The position numbers and the translations under genes are program-made. DNA of 64,000 nt from Candidatus Obscuribacterales bacterium (GTDB taxonomy: Bacteria; Cyanobacteriota; Vampirovibrionia; Obscuribacterales; Obscuribacteraceae). Shown here one piece after another: positions 54,663 to 63,727 of this stretch (the stretch's first letter is position 1; the number at the start of each line of letters is the position of its first letter). The notes below the pieces were generated by a model that was not told the DNA's origin, searched no databases, and saw only the letters and a list, made by a program, of their open reading frames with translations. The stretch lies in the NCBI GenBank assembly GCA_021732085.1, contig JAKFVQ010000013.1, positions 34,776 through 98,775 on the forward strand. The letters run 5' to 3'.

Positions 54663-56852
54663 TCAATGGTTCAAATCTCGGATGATGGACCATTCTCCAG
54701 AATATTTGCTTCGGGTGTACAGGTCAATTGGACCCATCGATGTCGGCCAGGTTTTCACTTTCTTGAATTTAGAAAGGAATTCTTGGTCGCGAAGTAGTCC
54801 CTTCTTTTCATAGTTTCTTGTGACGACAACGAACTCTGGATTCATTGCTAGTACTGCTTTGGGTGGAGTGCTCCAAATGGAACTGTCTGATCGCATTTCC
54901 GGGGGGACCGGATAGTATTGCAAAACCTCCTCAGAGGTCAGTCCGCCAAGGTCTATCATTCGTCCCTTGTACGCGTAACCTATCTGGCCTATTTCAAATG
55001 CTGCCAGCGATTCTGGAATGTATTTGCCCGAATACGGTTGATTCGCAAATTCACCGATTTGTTTGTAGGCAATCATTTTGTCCTGATTCTCCGGAAACAT
55101 GAAGAACGGACTTGGTGCGCCAGCGGTGTTTACTGGATATTGCCAGAATGGCAAGGCAATTTCGTAAACCAGAATCAGTGATACTGCATATGGTGACACG
55201 GTGCCGAAGAACTTAAATCCATTCCGTCGATTAGCTGTCTCTTCGATCAATGTCGGCACGAAGAAGCTCGGAATCAATGCGAACCAAGACAGATACCAGC
55301 TGAACATAACGGGAGCGCGAGCCAGGAAAAGCGCGATCAAAGATATGGAATAGAAATAGATGGCAAGCCACGCTCTCTTTCGGGACAGAACGGCCCCCAG
55401 GACCAATAGAGCGAGCGCTTCAGTAAAGGTGATTGCAATTTGCCAGGCAGGAATTTGCACAATACTCAGAATCGGATGATCGCTAATAATGCTTCCGGCG
55501 CCGGGAAGATCGAAGCACGTTCTCACGATGCCAACGAGCACATCTCCCGGTGACATAAACCAGGGAACGTTGTAGAACGTTTTCATTTTCGCAACGGCAC
55601 CATGAGGCAGAACTGTTTTGAAATATGCAAAAACAGCCAGATAGACGAGCGCAATAAGCCCTGCGGGCGCTGCCCATTGGAGTGCGGTCCGTCGGAATGC
55701 AACCCATGAGAGATGTCTCTTCCGCGGGAGCGTAGTCTCTCGTGAGAGCGCAGAGTCTTCCGGGTGCTGAGTGTCTTGTGCGATCTCGACCCGTGGATGC
55801 GCAGGTTCTTTGAGAGGAGTCTCTTCAGGGAGCGCTGTGGGTGAGAGCGCAAGTTCTTGGAGGAGAGGAGTCTGCTCTGGAAGCTCGGTAGGTGGGTGCG
55901 CAGTGTTTGCTTCCGACGGGGTCGCCTCTGGTGGGAGCGCAGGCTTCCAGCCTGCTCCGGAAAGGGTACTGTTTCCCGTATTTTGTATAAGCGAAGCAAG
56001 TGCGGAGACTACAAGCCAAAATACTCCTTCCAATCGCGTCAGAAAAATAATCGCACCGGTCCACGCCACCAGAGTCTTGTTTCCCTTTTGGAATGCCAAA
56101 AGTGAAGCCAGCATCAGAAAACAAACCAGCGCTGTTTCTTGCATGCGAGCCTGCTCCGAGATCAGAAATGGGCTGAGTGAAAATAGAAAGAGCGCAAGAA
56201 CTGTCAGCCAACGATTCGACCAAACTCGTGAGCCGAGCGAATACAAGAGCCAGAAGGAACCGATTTGTAGCGTCAGGTCCAACAATTTCGCTGCAACAAC
56301 AACATGGCCAACGATTGAGTTTGCCAGGCACAGCAAAGCCATGTACGTATAAGAAGAGAATCCGAGTATGCGTTCACCGGCATTGTAAACTGGTCCCAGA
56401 CCGTGCCGGATGTTATCGGCATATCTAAAGAAGATGTATGAATCGTCGGAGCCGAACGAGAATTGCATCGCGCGCGTCAGAATTAAAAAAATGATGCATG
56501 CGCAAATACAGATCTGAGGCAGCTGATTGGCAAAAGTAGTCTCTTTGTTTTCCAGCTTGCGACGAATGAATTTGTTTAGTGCATAAAGGATGAATTGAGC
56601 TGCAATTGTAAACGAGCAAATTTCCTTCGCCTGCGGAACCATTCCCATTAAAGTCGGATCTGCCCCCAGAGGATTTAGTTGTGCCGTCTCCGAAATAGGA
56701 TCGATAAGACATATGCCGAGGATTGTGAAAAAAAGCATGCAAAATGCATCCGCTGACCATTGGCGAATACTGAATCTGCTTGGTTTTTCATCGTCCATTT
56801 GTGTTGGGCGCACCGTTACATACTTGGCGTGTGTAGAATGTATCCTCTCCAC
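54663..56852 (-). CDS. AftB-like multi-membrane-span glycosyltransferase with a low-complexity insertion
   Basis: A 729-residue polytopic protein. After two N-terminal membrane segments comes FGSDDSYIFFRYADNIRHG (first periplasmic loop, catalytic Asp pair) and YNAGERILGFSSYTYMALL, which resemble the mycobacterial terminal arabinofuranosyltransferase AftB group of GT-C enzymes. Membrane segments continue to about 580, with a periplasmic C-terminal domain. Residues 292-380 are an insertion of Pro/Glu/Thr-rich sequence, with GAGWKPALP at 299-307 from a palindromic repeat. GTG at 56852 opens the frame; the ATG at 56798 is an alternative start. It would add pentose units from a lipid donor outside the membrane. 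Mannosyl or other C-type transfer is possible. Confidence 0.75.
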   Translation of the reverse strand: MERIHSTHAKYVTVRPTQMDDEKPSRFSIRQWSADAFCMLFFTILGICLIDPISETAQLNPLGADPTLMGMVPQAKEICSFTIAAQFILYALNKFIRRKLENKETTFANQLPQICICACIIFLILTRAMQFSFGSDDSYIFFRYADNIRHGLGPVYNAGERILGFSSYTYMALLCLANSIVGHVVVAAKLLDLTLQIGSFWLLYSLGSRVWSNRWLTVLALFLFSLSPFLISEQARMQETALVCFLMLASLLAFQKGNKTLVAWTGAIIFLTRLEGVFWLVVSALASLIQNTGNSTLSGAGWKPALPPEATPSEANTAHPPTELPEQTPLLQELALSPTALPEETPLKEPAHPRVEIAQDTQHPEDSALSRETTLPRKRHLSWVAFRRTALQWAAPAGLIALVYLAVFAYFKTVLPHGAVAKMKTFYNVPWFMSPGDVLVGIVRTCFDLPGAGSIISDHPILSIVQIPAWQIAITFTEALALLVLGAVLSRKRAWLAIYFYSISLIALFLARAPVMFSWYLSWFALIPSFFVPTLIEETANRRNGFKFFGTVSPYAVSLILVYEIALPFWQYPVNTAGAPSPFFMFPENQDKMIAYKQIGEFANQPYSGKYIPESLAAFEIGQIGYAYKGRMIDLGGLTSEEVLQYYPVPPEMRSDSSIWSTPPKAVLAMNPEFVVVTRNYEKKGLLRDQEFLSKFKKVKTWPTSMGPIDLYTRSKYSGEWSIIRDLNH
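55723..55960. repeat. Array of decayed copies of the dispersed palindromic repeat inside the glycosyltransferase gene
   Basis: The intact copy GTGGGAGCGCAGGCTTCCAG + CCTGCT is at 55931-55956 and matches the copy at 38374. Further pieces with GAGCGCAG- or GTGGxTGCGCAG-type starts occur near 55726, 55742, 55792, 55842 and 55891, with decreasing similarity. All are in frame. They account for the low-complexity segment of the protein (residues 292-380). Confidence 0.6.
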
Positions 56853-56903
56853 AAGTATTTTTTCAAATTTCGGCAGCTGAATCTGGGACTTATCAAATGC
56901 AGA

Positions 56904-58538
56904 TCAAAGCCCCCGTTCCTTCTTGTGATTGCTATTGATGTTTTTCAAATGAGCTGCGAGTGATTGCCTTAGATCCATCCCGTCGATGGTTTTTGTTTCC
57001 TCAAATGGTTTTACTCTTTTCCAAATCATCTCAATACGCAATAGATCGGCTCCTGCGTCGGATTGAATGATAGAGCGTTCGCTCATTTTGATTCGGTTCT
57101 CATCGATCGGCACCGTCTCTGTGATTATGTCATAGGAGACCACGCCTGCTGTCCATTCACGATTGCCGGTAACGACGGTTTCCTTAAGCACTTCCTTGTA
57201 ATGCCTGCGAACATGATGCTCGTCCCTTATCGGTGCTTCAAGGTCAGCGTAAGATAAGCGTGTGCGTTTGACGTTGGGCCCGTTCCAGGTTTCTTGAGCT
57301 CCTATGCTATTGAGATGCCATACGTTTCCATGCTCGTCTTTCTGATGCCCGCGAACAGCATCTCCTGGTAGGATGCTTCCGTACTTGTATTGGTTTGGAT
57401 CCTTCGTTCTAATGTTGTAATACTCGATGACCTTTTTGCTTGTGCAGTGCCAAGTGCCGACGTCCCACGGCGTCAGCTTGACCCATTCATATGCTTTTTT
57501 GTTAGGCTCAGGGCGCCTCGTGTTAACTTGCCTTAGATGTAATGCGGACTCCTTGTGAATTGTCTCAGCGCTTTTTTTGTATAACTGAAAAGCCGCAACC
57601 GAAAGCCCAAATCCAAGTAAACACAAACCAGCAAGCAGAAACACCGGATGCGGGTGCTTACTGCGCCCGCTTTTTGAAACTGCATATCGACTCTCTTTTG
57701 TCGGTTCGATCTTTTTCAACGCAGCGGAGAGTTCAGCCATTGATTGGAAGCGATCTGCTGGCTCTTTCGCCATTCCCTTGCTAATGAACGCATCGATTTG
57801 TTCGTCGGAAAACGTCTTGCAAGGCAGCATTGGAACTGGCTCATTGATCTGCTTATACATGACTCCCATGGCGTTGTCCGCGTCGTATGGTTTCGAGCCG
57901 GTCAGCATCTCGTACATACACACGGTCAATGAATAAATGTCTGAATGAAAATCAACATGTTCGCCGCGGCATTGCTCTGGACTCATATAATGCGCGGATC
58001 CAATTAATGTTCCGGTCTGCGTGAGCTTTTGCTCTCGCGCTGTTAAACGAGCGAGTCCGAAATCGATTAGCTTGACCGTATTTATTTCAGGTTTATCAAC
58101 GAGCACGATGTTTGCAGGTTTTACATCTCGGTGAACGATGCCGGCATTGTGAATAGCGGTCAACGCAGTGGCGCACTGATCGATGATTCCAAAAGCAATG
58201 TCTGTCGGGAGCGAACGCTCGCGTTCAATACGCTGTTGAACCGATTCTCCGTGAATAAGCTCCATCGCTAGATATGGTATATCGTCGCAAAAACCAATGT
58301 GGTACACAGTGACGATGTTGGCGTGCGACAATGAACTTAAGACACTTGCTTCTCTGAGAAAACGCTGTTTGTCGTCCTCGTCGTCAAACCCCGTGTATCG
58401 CACTATTTTCAGGGCGATAATTCGGTCAAAATCCAATTGCCGAGCCTTATAGACAGTGCTCTGTCCGCCTGAACCAAGGACTTCCAGAAGTTCATAGCGT
58501 CCATCAAATATTTCACCGATCTCTGGTGTCGTAGACAT
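56904..58538 (-). CDS. Hanks-type Ser/Thr protein kinase with unknown extracytoplasmic domain
   Basis: A 544-residue protein with a complete kinase domain at 14-275: glycine loop LGSGGQSTVY, Lys44 in IALK, HRDVKPAN at 136-143, DFG at 159-161, and MSPEQ. A Ser/Arg-rich juxtamembrane stretch leads to a membrane segment at 299-318. The last 220 residues have no TPR pattern. They contain short beta strands (GTWHCTSKKVIEYYNI, GDAVRGHQKDEHGNVWHLN) and a helix-rich end, and I do not recognise the domain. It differs from the three TPR kinases at 9.3-18.9 kb. Confidence 0.9.
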   Translation of the reverse strand: MSTTPEIGEIFDGRYELLEVLGSGGQSTVYKARQLDFDRIIALKIVRYTGFDDEDDKQRFLREASVLSSLSHANIVTVYHIGFCDDIPYLAMELIHGESVQQRIERERSLPTDIAFGIIDQCATALTAIHNAGIVHRDVKPANIVLVDKPEINTVKLIDFGLARLTAREQKLTQTGTLIGSAHYMSPEQCRGEHVDFHSDIYSLTVCMYEMLTGSKPYDADNAMGVMYKQINEPVPMLPCKTFSDEQIDAFISKGMAKEPADRFQSMAELSAALKKIEPTKESRYAVSKSGRSKHPHPVFLLAGLCLLGFGLSVAAFQLYKKSAETIHKESALHLRQVNTRRPEPNKKAYEWVKLTPWDVGTWHCTSKKVIEYYNIRTKDPNQYKYGSILPGDAVRGHQKDEHGNVWHLNSIGAQETWNGPNVKRTRLSYADLEAPIRDEHHVRRHYKEVLKETVVTGNREWTAGVVSYDIITETVPIDENRIKMSERSIIQSDAGADLLRIEMIWKRVKPFEETKTIDGMDLRQSLAAHLKNINSNHKKERGL

Positions 58539-58720
58539 CGAACCTCCGACCCTTTATATACCCGGGCCGGCAATCGAGGATCTCACAAGCGATGCACGGA
58601 CCGTCTCTCGCTCTCTGACGGATGAGTTTTGTGTGATCAAGATGCCGCCGATTAGGCAGCGGAGCTTGCACAACAACTCGCTCGCTTCGAATGCATACCA
58701 AATTTGCAATGATGCTGCAA

Positions 58721-58981
58721 TTAACTCTTTTTGTAGTTCATCCACAGGTGCTTCAACATTGGAAGCAAACCGGAGTAGTTAAAGTTAGGATCTACATAGT
58801 GCTCGACCACATAAAAAAGGAAATAGTAAAGACGGCAGCATGACCAGATAGTGACAGCCAGGAGGAAAACCGTATCCCAGCGACAGGTTTGGACAACTAA
58901 CAGAAACGCCGCTGTCATGCCGCAAATTAGGAACAAGCCCGCTTTGAGACAGATAAGTCCAGGACTTTTTAGATCACCCAT
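58721..58981 (-). CDS. Small membrane protein, unknown
   Basis: An 86-residue protein with two hydrophobic helices (about 10-32 and 36-58) and the polar end EHYVDPNFNYSGLLPMLKHLW. Start at ATG 58981 with no strong ribosome-binding site. The gene is upstream of the kinase on the same strand, with 182 bases between. Composition is convincing for a membrane peptide. A similar C-terminal motif occurs in small proteins of related lineages as far as I recall, but this is not checked. Confidence 0.6.
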   Translation of the reverse strand: MGDLKSPGLICLKAGLFLICGMTAAFLLVVQTCRWDTVFLLAVTIWSCCRLYYFLFYVVEHYVDPNFNYSGLLPMLKHLWMNYKKS

Positions 58982-59106
58982 CTCGGCATTCTCTGCATCT
59001 ACTAAAGAAGATTGCCCATAGGATATTGGGAAATAACATTTCTTCGGCTACTGCTGCACTTTGCCTCTAGATTCATTGAATGCATATTGAAAATCAATTG
59101 TCTGAC

Positions 59107-59535
59107 TCAATCCGACGGATCCGTCTTCGCCGCCTTTTTGTCCGTCTTCGTTGCTGTTGTACTCGACTTCTGTGCTTTCAATTTAGCATCGTTCGATTTT
59201 TTTGTCTCGGCTTTTGGCTGGACTTTCGAATCAGATTTCTTCACATCGGATTTCTTGGTGCTGTCCGCTTTGTGAGCAGTGCTGTTCTTTTCGCCCTGTT
59301 TTTTATGTGCGTCTTTTTTCGATTGGTCAATCTTCTTTTCGTTCTTAGAATTTTTGGCTGGCTCTTTCTTAACAGGCGCCTCAACGCGTTTGTTATCTGG
59401 CTTCGTTTCCTGCACAACAGGGGCCATGTCTGGATCTATGACATAGATCTTTCGGCTATTGAAGCCGGCAGCATAGCCTCCGAGAAAGGCGTCAATAACC
59501 AAAAGCGTGGAGATGAAAATGCCAGTCGCTTTCAT
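59107..59535 (-). CDS. Membrane-anchored Lys/Ser-rich low-complexity protein
   Basis: A 142-residue protein with one N-terminal membrane segment (about 4-26) and a long disordered tail, more than half Lys, Ser, Ala, Asp and Thr (for example KKSDVKKSDSKVQPKAETKK). It starts 4 bases after the stop of the preceding gene, so the two form one operon. The tail may stick to DNA, acidic polymers or cell wall, but nothing specific is known. It has the amino-acid bias of histone-H1-like tails. Confidence 0.65.
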   Translation of the reverse strand: MKATGIFISTLLVIDAFLGGYAAGFNSRKIYVIDPDMAPVVQETKPDNKRVEAPVKKEPAKNSKNEKKIDQSKKDAHKKQGEKNSTAHKADSTKKSDVKKSDSKVQPKAETKKSNDAKLKAQKSSTTATKTDKKAAKTDPSD

Positions 59536-59539
59536 AAGT

Positions 59540-60292
59540 CTATTCTTTCACAAAGTGCTTTGTATCGTTGAAGCTCTCTGTTTCAGCCGCATTTCTCTTG
59601 TATGTCTCGAGGACCGCTGATTTATCAAATTCTTCTTGCACTACAGGACCGGAAACCAATTCAAGTTTTAGTTCTGCCTTTTCATCGTTTTTGTGTTTGT
59701 TGTACTTTGCGTCGTATTTCGCATCGAAGGTAATATCATTTTCGCCTGATTTCACTAGATTAGTAATATTCAGCGTTTTTCCTGGTCCGTAAAAATTATC
59801 TACCGGAGTTCCGTTAACTTTGACTGTGATGACGTATCCAACGTAATCTGATCCACTGGAAACAAGCCAATACTTCGTAGATCCGGCTTTCTTCGGCGTC
59901 TCAGTCGCGGCTGTTTTTGTATTATTTGTTGCTTGTTGATTCGCGGCTCCAGTTCCAGGCGCCGGAGTGCTCGTTGCGGTAGTCGTCTCGGCTCCGGTCT
60001 TCGTTGTTGCCGTCGAATCGCCTGTAACAGAAATTGCCGTTCCTGATGGGCCTGCCTTTGTTCCAGTGCCTTCTGTTTTAAAGTTTGAGATAGGCGGGCT
60101 GACTTGGGTTTTGTCAGCCGATATTGCGCCTGGAGTTCCTGGCGGGACCAATTGCACCGGCGCCATCCTCTGGGTCGTGCCCCAGTAATAACCACCAAAG
60201 CCCGCTCCACCGACCAGCAGAACTAGAATGAGGAAATCGGTCAAAGCCCCCAGGGCGCTTGATCCCTTTCCTTTTGGGTTTGAGCTTGTCAC
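59540..60292 (-). CDS. Membrane-anchored protein with C-terminal beta-rich domain
   Basis: A 250-residue protein with a membrane segment at about 14-32 (LTDFLILVLLVGGAGFGGYYW), a Thr/Gly/Pro/Ala-rich flexible linker (about 45-135) and a C-terminal domain (about 138-250). The domain has strands such as YVGYVITVKVNGTPVDNFYG and ENDITFDAKYD, an immunoglobulin-like or jelly-roll pattern without clear family. It has the same design (anchor plus linker) as the tethered thioredoxin. It is divergent from the TPR-matrixin gene with about 100 bases between starts. It is the first gene of an operon with the Lys-rich protein. Confidence 0.65.
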   Translation of the reverse strand: MTSSNPKGKGSSALGALTDFLILVLLVGGAGFGGYYWGTTQRMAPVQLVPPGTPGAISADKTQVSPPISNFKTEGTGTKAGPSGTAISVTGDSTATTKTGAETTTATSTPAPGTGAANQQATNNTKTAATETPKKAGSTKYWLVSSGSDYVGYVITVKVNGTPVDNFYGPGKTLNITNLVKSGENDITFDAKYDAKYNKHKNDEKAELKLELVSGPVVQEEFDKSAVLETYKRNAAETESFNDTKHFVKE

Positions 60293-60390
60293 GTTGTGAT
60301 CCTTCCCTCGGTTATTCCTATAGTTTTATCAAATTCGGCAGCATCCGTTTAGCTTGGCAAGCTCCGGGCAGATTGCTGTTAGCCCGTCAG

Positions 60391-62298
60391 ATGATCTTAA
60401 TGCAATATCCCTCAATTGTTTGCAGCCGAAGGAAGCTCACCGCAACTATTTTCGCGGTATCGATCATGCTTACTTCAATTTGTGGTCAATCTGTATTCAG
60501 CTTCGAGCGGCAGTCAGTTAAGAGCTATGAGATAGAACATCAAGTTTATGAGTTATGTACGCGCGCTCAAAGTCTAATGAGCGCGTCCAACTATAGTATG
60601 GCGATTACTACGCTTCAGCAAGCTGCGAAATTTGATCCCACTTCTTATTCCGATTATGTGCATGAAAAGTTGTCTGAGTGCTATAGCGAAACTGACCAGA
60701 CTGATAAGGCGATTAAAGAGGGCGAGCTGGCTTTGAAGTATGACCCCAGCTCCGGTGAGGCGCATTACTACTTAGCGCAACTTTATTACCGCACTGATCA
60801 TTACGATACAGCGACTTTCTATCTAAACAAGCTGTTGCAGATAACTAAGGACAAACAGTGGGCCGCCCGCGCAAAGGATTTAATGCGAGATATCGAAACC
60901 TATGGCAAAGCGCGTGGTGCTACTGATCAGATAAAAGCAGGACATTTTTCCCAGGCTCGCAAGCTATTAGAGGATGCGGCCAAATATGATCCGTCTGCGG
61001 TGTCCAAGAATGTTCATCAGAATTTAGCGTATGTTTTCAGAGAGATGAAGAAGCCGGAATTGGCTGTAGCCGAGGGGAAGAAGGCTCTTCAATATGACGG
61101 CTCCGACAGTAGCACAATGTACTCGATTGCGTTGTGTCTGCAGGACATCGGTGAATACGATGAGGCGATTCAGTGGCTAAGGCGCTCCTTGCAATACGAG
61201 CGAGATCCTTCTCGAAGAAAGAATGCCAGCGATATGATTTCCGAGCTCGAATCTGACAAGCCCAAACTAAATAGCGCGGCAAATAAGGCTCCTGATTATT
61301 TGGATTCTATGGTTGGATCGGCCAGGGAACTACATAGATGGCCGCAGTCGAAGTTACCGATCAAGGTTTTTATTAACAGTGGTGCTGGAGTTAAAGGGTT
61401 TAAGTCTGAATATCCGTCTTTTATCAAACATGCTTTGGATACTTGGTGTACAGCGTCCGGACGCAAGCTGTCATTCAAGATTGTTAGCGACGAGAAGTCC
61501 GCGGATCTGAATGTAGTTTGGCTCGATGATCCAATTGTTATGGATGAAGATGGGAAGAAGCGGATCAAGCAAGGACTTGCAACTACACAAAGATCGGTAG
61601 AGGACACGATCGATTCTGTCAAAGTACAAGTGGATACAATGAACGCGTTGCGTACAACGCAAGTGTTGGAATCCGGCGAAACTGCTTTCGTCTGCTTGCA
61701 TGAGATTGGGCATTCGCTGGGCTTGAATCACTCAACATCAATGAGTGATGTTATGTTTTTCGGCAGTTCGTCAAAGCAAACAGGCGAGCTCACCAGCCGC
61801 GATAAGGCAACAATCGCTCGGCTGTATCAATCATATCCAGTAAGTGCCTTGGCTCCGTTGGAGCAGAAGCCACCAGCGATCAAGTTCGAACCGCCCCCGA
61901 CTTTCATGCCACCATTACCTGGCAATGAAAAGGATATTACTCCTCCAATGTTCTTGCCGCCTCCGGTTGGGGAAGAGGAGAAGCTGATCCCGCCATTCTT
62001 TCAGCCTCCACCGGTGGATACCAGTGCCGCGGGAGCGACGGATTCGAAGCCAAAAGGGGGCAACGACATTCCTCCACCTGTTTTCGTGCCACCGCCAGTA
62101 GCGCCAAGTGCTAGGGGGAGGACGTCCGCGGACAAAAATGCGGTCAGTACCGGCGCCGCACAAAAAGGAGCAACTAATACTCGGGTGCCGGAACCGAAGA
62201 CTGCCGGGACAAAAAAGCAGGGGGCAGAAAACAGTACGAAGAAAAGCAAGCCTGAAGCTGATGCGTCTCCATTCTTCGTACCTCCACCGCTCAGATAG
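60391..62298 (+). CDS. Exported TPR protein with matrixin-type zinc metalloprotease domain
   Basis: The frame is open from 60259, but the part before the ATG at 60391 overlaps the divergent gene's start, and the ATG begins a signal peptide (about residues 12-36; 60400 is another ATG). The protein of about 635 residues has TPR repeats (50-280) and a metzincin domain with HEIGHSLGLNH (His437, His441, His447) and Met-turn DVMFF (Met455). The C-terminal region of 120 residues is Pro-rich, with repeated units like PPPTFMPPLP and PPMFLPPPVG. It is a close structural match to the gene at 26396-28369, though the tail differs. It is a likely secreted zinc protease. Confidence 0.88.
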   Translation: MILMQYPSIVCSRRKLTATIFAVSIMLTSICGQSVFSFERQSVKSYEIEHQVYELCTRAQSLMSASNYSMAITTLQQAAKFDPTSYSDYVHEKLSECYSETDQTDKAIKEGELALKYDPSSGEAHYYLAQLYYRTDHYDTATFYLNKLLQITKDKQWAARAKDLMRDIETYGKARGATDQIKAGHFSQARKLLEDAAKYDPSAVSKNVHQNLAYVFREMKKPELAVAEGKKALQYDGSDSSTMYSIALCLQDIGEYDEAIQWLRRSLQYERDPSRRKNASDMISELESDKPKLNSAANKAPDYLDSMVGSARELHRWPQSKLPIKVFINSGAGVKGFKSEYPSFIKHALDTWCTASGRKLSFKIVSDEKSADLNVVWLDDPIVMDEDGKKRIKQGLATTQRSVEDTIDSVKVQVDTMNALRTTQVLESGETAFVCLHEIGHSLGLNHSTSMSDVMFFGSSSKQTGELTSRDKATIARLYQSYPVSALAPLEQKPPAIKFEPPPTFMPPLPGNEKDITPPMFLPPPVGEEEKLIPPFFQPPPVDTSAAGATDSKPKGGNDIPPPVFVPPPVAPSARGRTSADKNAVSTGAAQKGATNTRVPEPKTAGTKKQGAENSTKKSKPEADASPFFVPPPLR

Positions 62299-62547
62299 CC
62301 TTATGGGAATTTGCCAGCACTGAATGGATTTCGAACACTTGGCTGCCGAAAGTTATTTAGAATACCTCGATAGGATGACCGAATCGATTAATCCATCCGG
62401 ACGGAGAGCCGTAAGGTAATTTTGAGCATTGAAAAACTGTAACTGGGATGTCGCGTTGGTGTAGCTTGTTGCTGAGCCCAAATTATTCATGACACACAGA
62501 AAAACGCTGTGTGTGTGTCGGCATCAGGCTCAATTTTTCTTCTGTCC
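62299..62547. other. Intergenic region with a short hairpin
   Basis: About 250 bases. A stem (CACACAG with CTGTGTG, 62493-62513) lies before the next frame. No gene is supported. Confidence 0.45.
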
Positions 62548-62808
62548 ATGGGCGATGAGATACAGTTTGTAAGAAAAGGTGAGGAACTGACAAATGGCAA
62601 CACTGCCGCAAGAAGAAAAAAGGAATGGTATTCTGAAAATGGTTGGGCCATTACAAAGTCAGAATTCAGTCTAAGTAACTATTTGGCGCAATCTCGGGTT
62701 CTGGCTGCGCTTAACTCAGCAAAGTATAAGAGCTTCGTCAACCGGATTCAAAAAAGCTGTGCCGCATACTCGCTAACAACAGCCTCTCACGGAGCATTTG
62801 AACAATGA
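62548..62808 (+). CDS. Small unknown protein, translationally coupled to the next gene
   Basis: A non-ATG start exists at 62509, but the ATG at 62548 is used here (86 residues). The chain is basic with a helical appearance (FSLSNYLAQSRVLAALNSAKYKSF). Its stop overlaps the start of the next gene (ATGA). That overlap is the main support, as composition is only weakly protein-like and no domain is recognised. Confidence 0.42.
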   Translation: MGDEIQFVRKGEELTNGNTAARRKKEWYSENGWAITKSEFSLSNYLAQSRVLAALNSAKYKSFVNRIQKSCAAYSLTTASHGAFEQ

Positions 62809-63377
62809 AGATATTATCTTTGATGGTCTTTGCAGTGTTTTTGGGCGACACTGCGGTTTTGGCTAATGAGAGCGATTTTGAAACAAGAATGTATGGTTAT
62901 TCGGTCAAGCGAGCCTCAGATATAGACGTCGTTACAGAGGAAAAAGCCACGGAAATTCGCTTGAAGCGCTTGTTTCGTGAAGAGTTTAGGAAACATGTGT
63001 TAGCTACAATGGCACAACACATAAAAGAGGATTCGGTACTTAAAAAGCATAGAACCCGTCCAGACATTAGGATCTTCTACCAAATTCTTAGTGATGGAAA
63101 TAGTCACTTTGACTACCGGAGTACGGTAAACGATTCAGCGACACTCAAACTCTTTTGTCGGCTTGATTCTGTACTGAGGAATTGTTCATTTTGCCAAATA
63201 CCAGAGTCTCAAGGGGAAGCATTCGGGGGGTGGATATCACTATCCGAACTCTTTCAGATATCAGACGAGAGTGTCTTGTCCAGAGACTTTTTTTTGCGCA
63301 CAATGCAATTAGAGAAAACGAAAGAGGGCAGCAAAACGAAAGCTGACACTGAACACATGGCCGCACCGACTTTTTGA
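62805..63377 (+). CDS. Exported protein, unknown
   Basis: A 190-residue protein with a signal peptide (MKILSLMVFAVFLGDTAVLA, cleavage after LAN or VLA). The mature part has a charged helical N-terminal half (around EEKATEIRLKRLFREEFRKHV, in part) and a mixed second half with two Cys close together (CSFC) and one earlier Cys. A short basic tail follows. The A+T content is slightly higher than that of the neighbours. No family recognised. Confidence 0.55.
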   Translation: MKILSLMVFAVFLGDTAVLANESDFETRMYGYSVKRASDIDVVTEEKATEIRLKRLFREEFRKHVLATMAQHIKEDSVLKKHRTRPDIRIFYQILSDGNSHFDYRSTVNDSATLKLFCRLDSVLRNCSFCQIPESQGEAFGGWISLSELFQISDESVLSRDFFLRTMQLEKTKEGSKTKADTEHMAAPTF

Positions 63378-63727
63378 ACTACCGAATTGGAACCCATCAT
63401 CAGCGGTAAATCCTGGTGTTAAACTGTAATTTTGAAAACTATTGCAGCATTATTGGCGAGCTATTTTGCGTTCACTGGCGAAATGTTTTGTGTGTTGGAG
63501 ATATCGCGGCAGTTCACAAGTTGAATGCACTAGATAATTTGCCAAACCGGGTAATATAATTACTCCCCATGTACTTTTTCTGTTCTCGTCCCTGAAAGCT
63601 GCTGCTGTAAATATAGCTCGCGACTTGTATTTTACGCCGCAAAGTGAGCTTCCCGCGGACACCTTCCATGCAGAGCTTGCTCCGCTTGTGGTATCAAACA
63701 CGACCCACAAGCTTTTCCAAGGCAAAG

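Noticed and set aside
54661..54700. tRNA-like GGTTCAAATC sequence
   Set aside because: No T-stem or acceptor stem can be formed, and the bases are the last codons of the glycosyltransferase gene.
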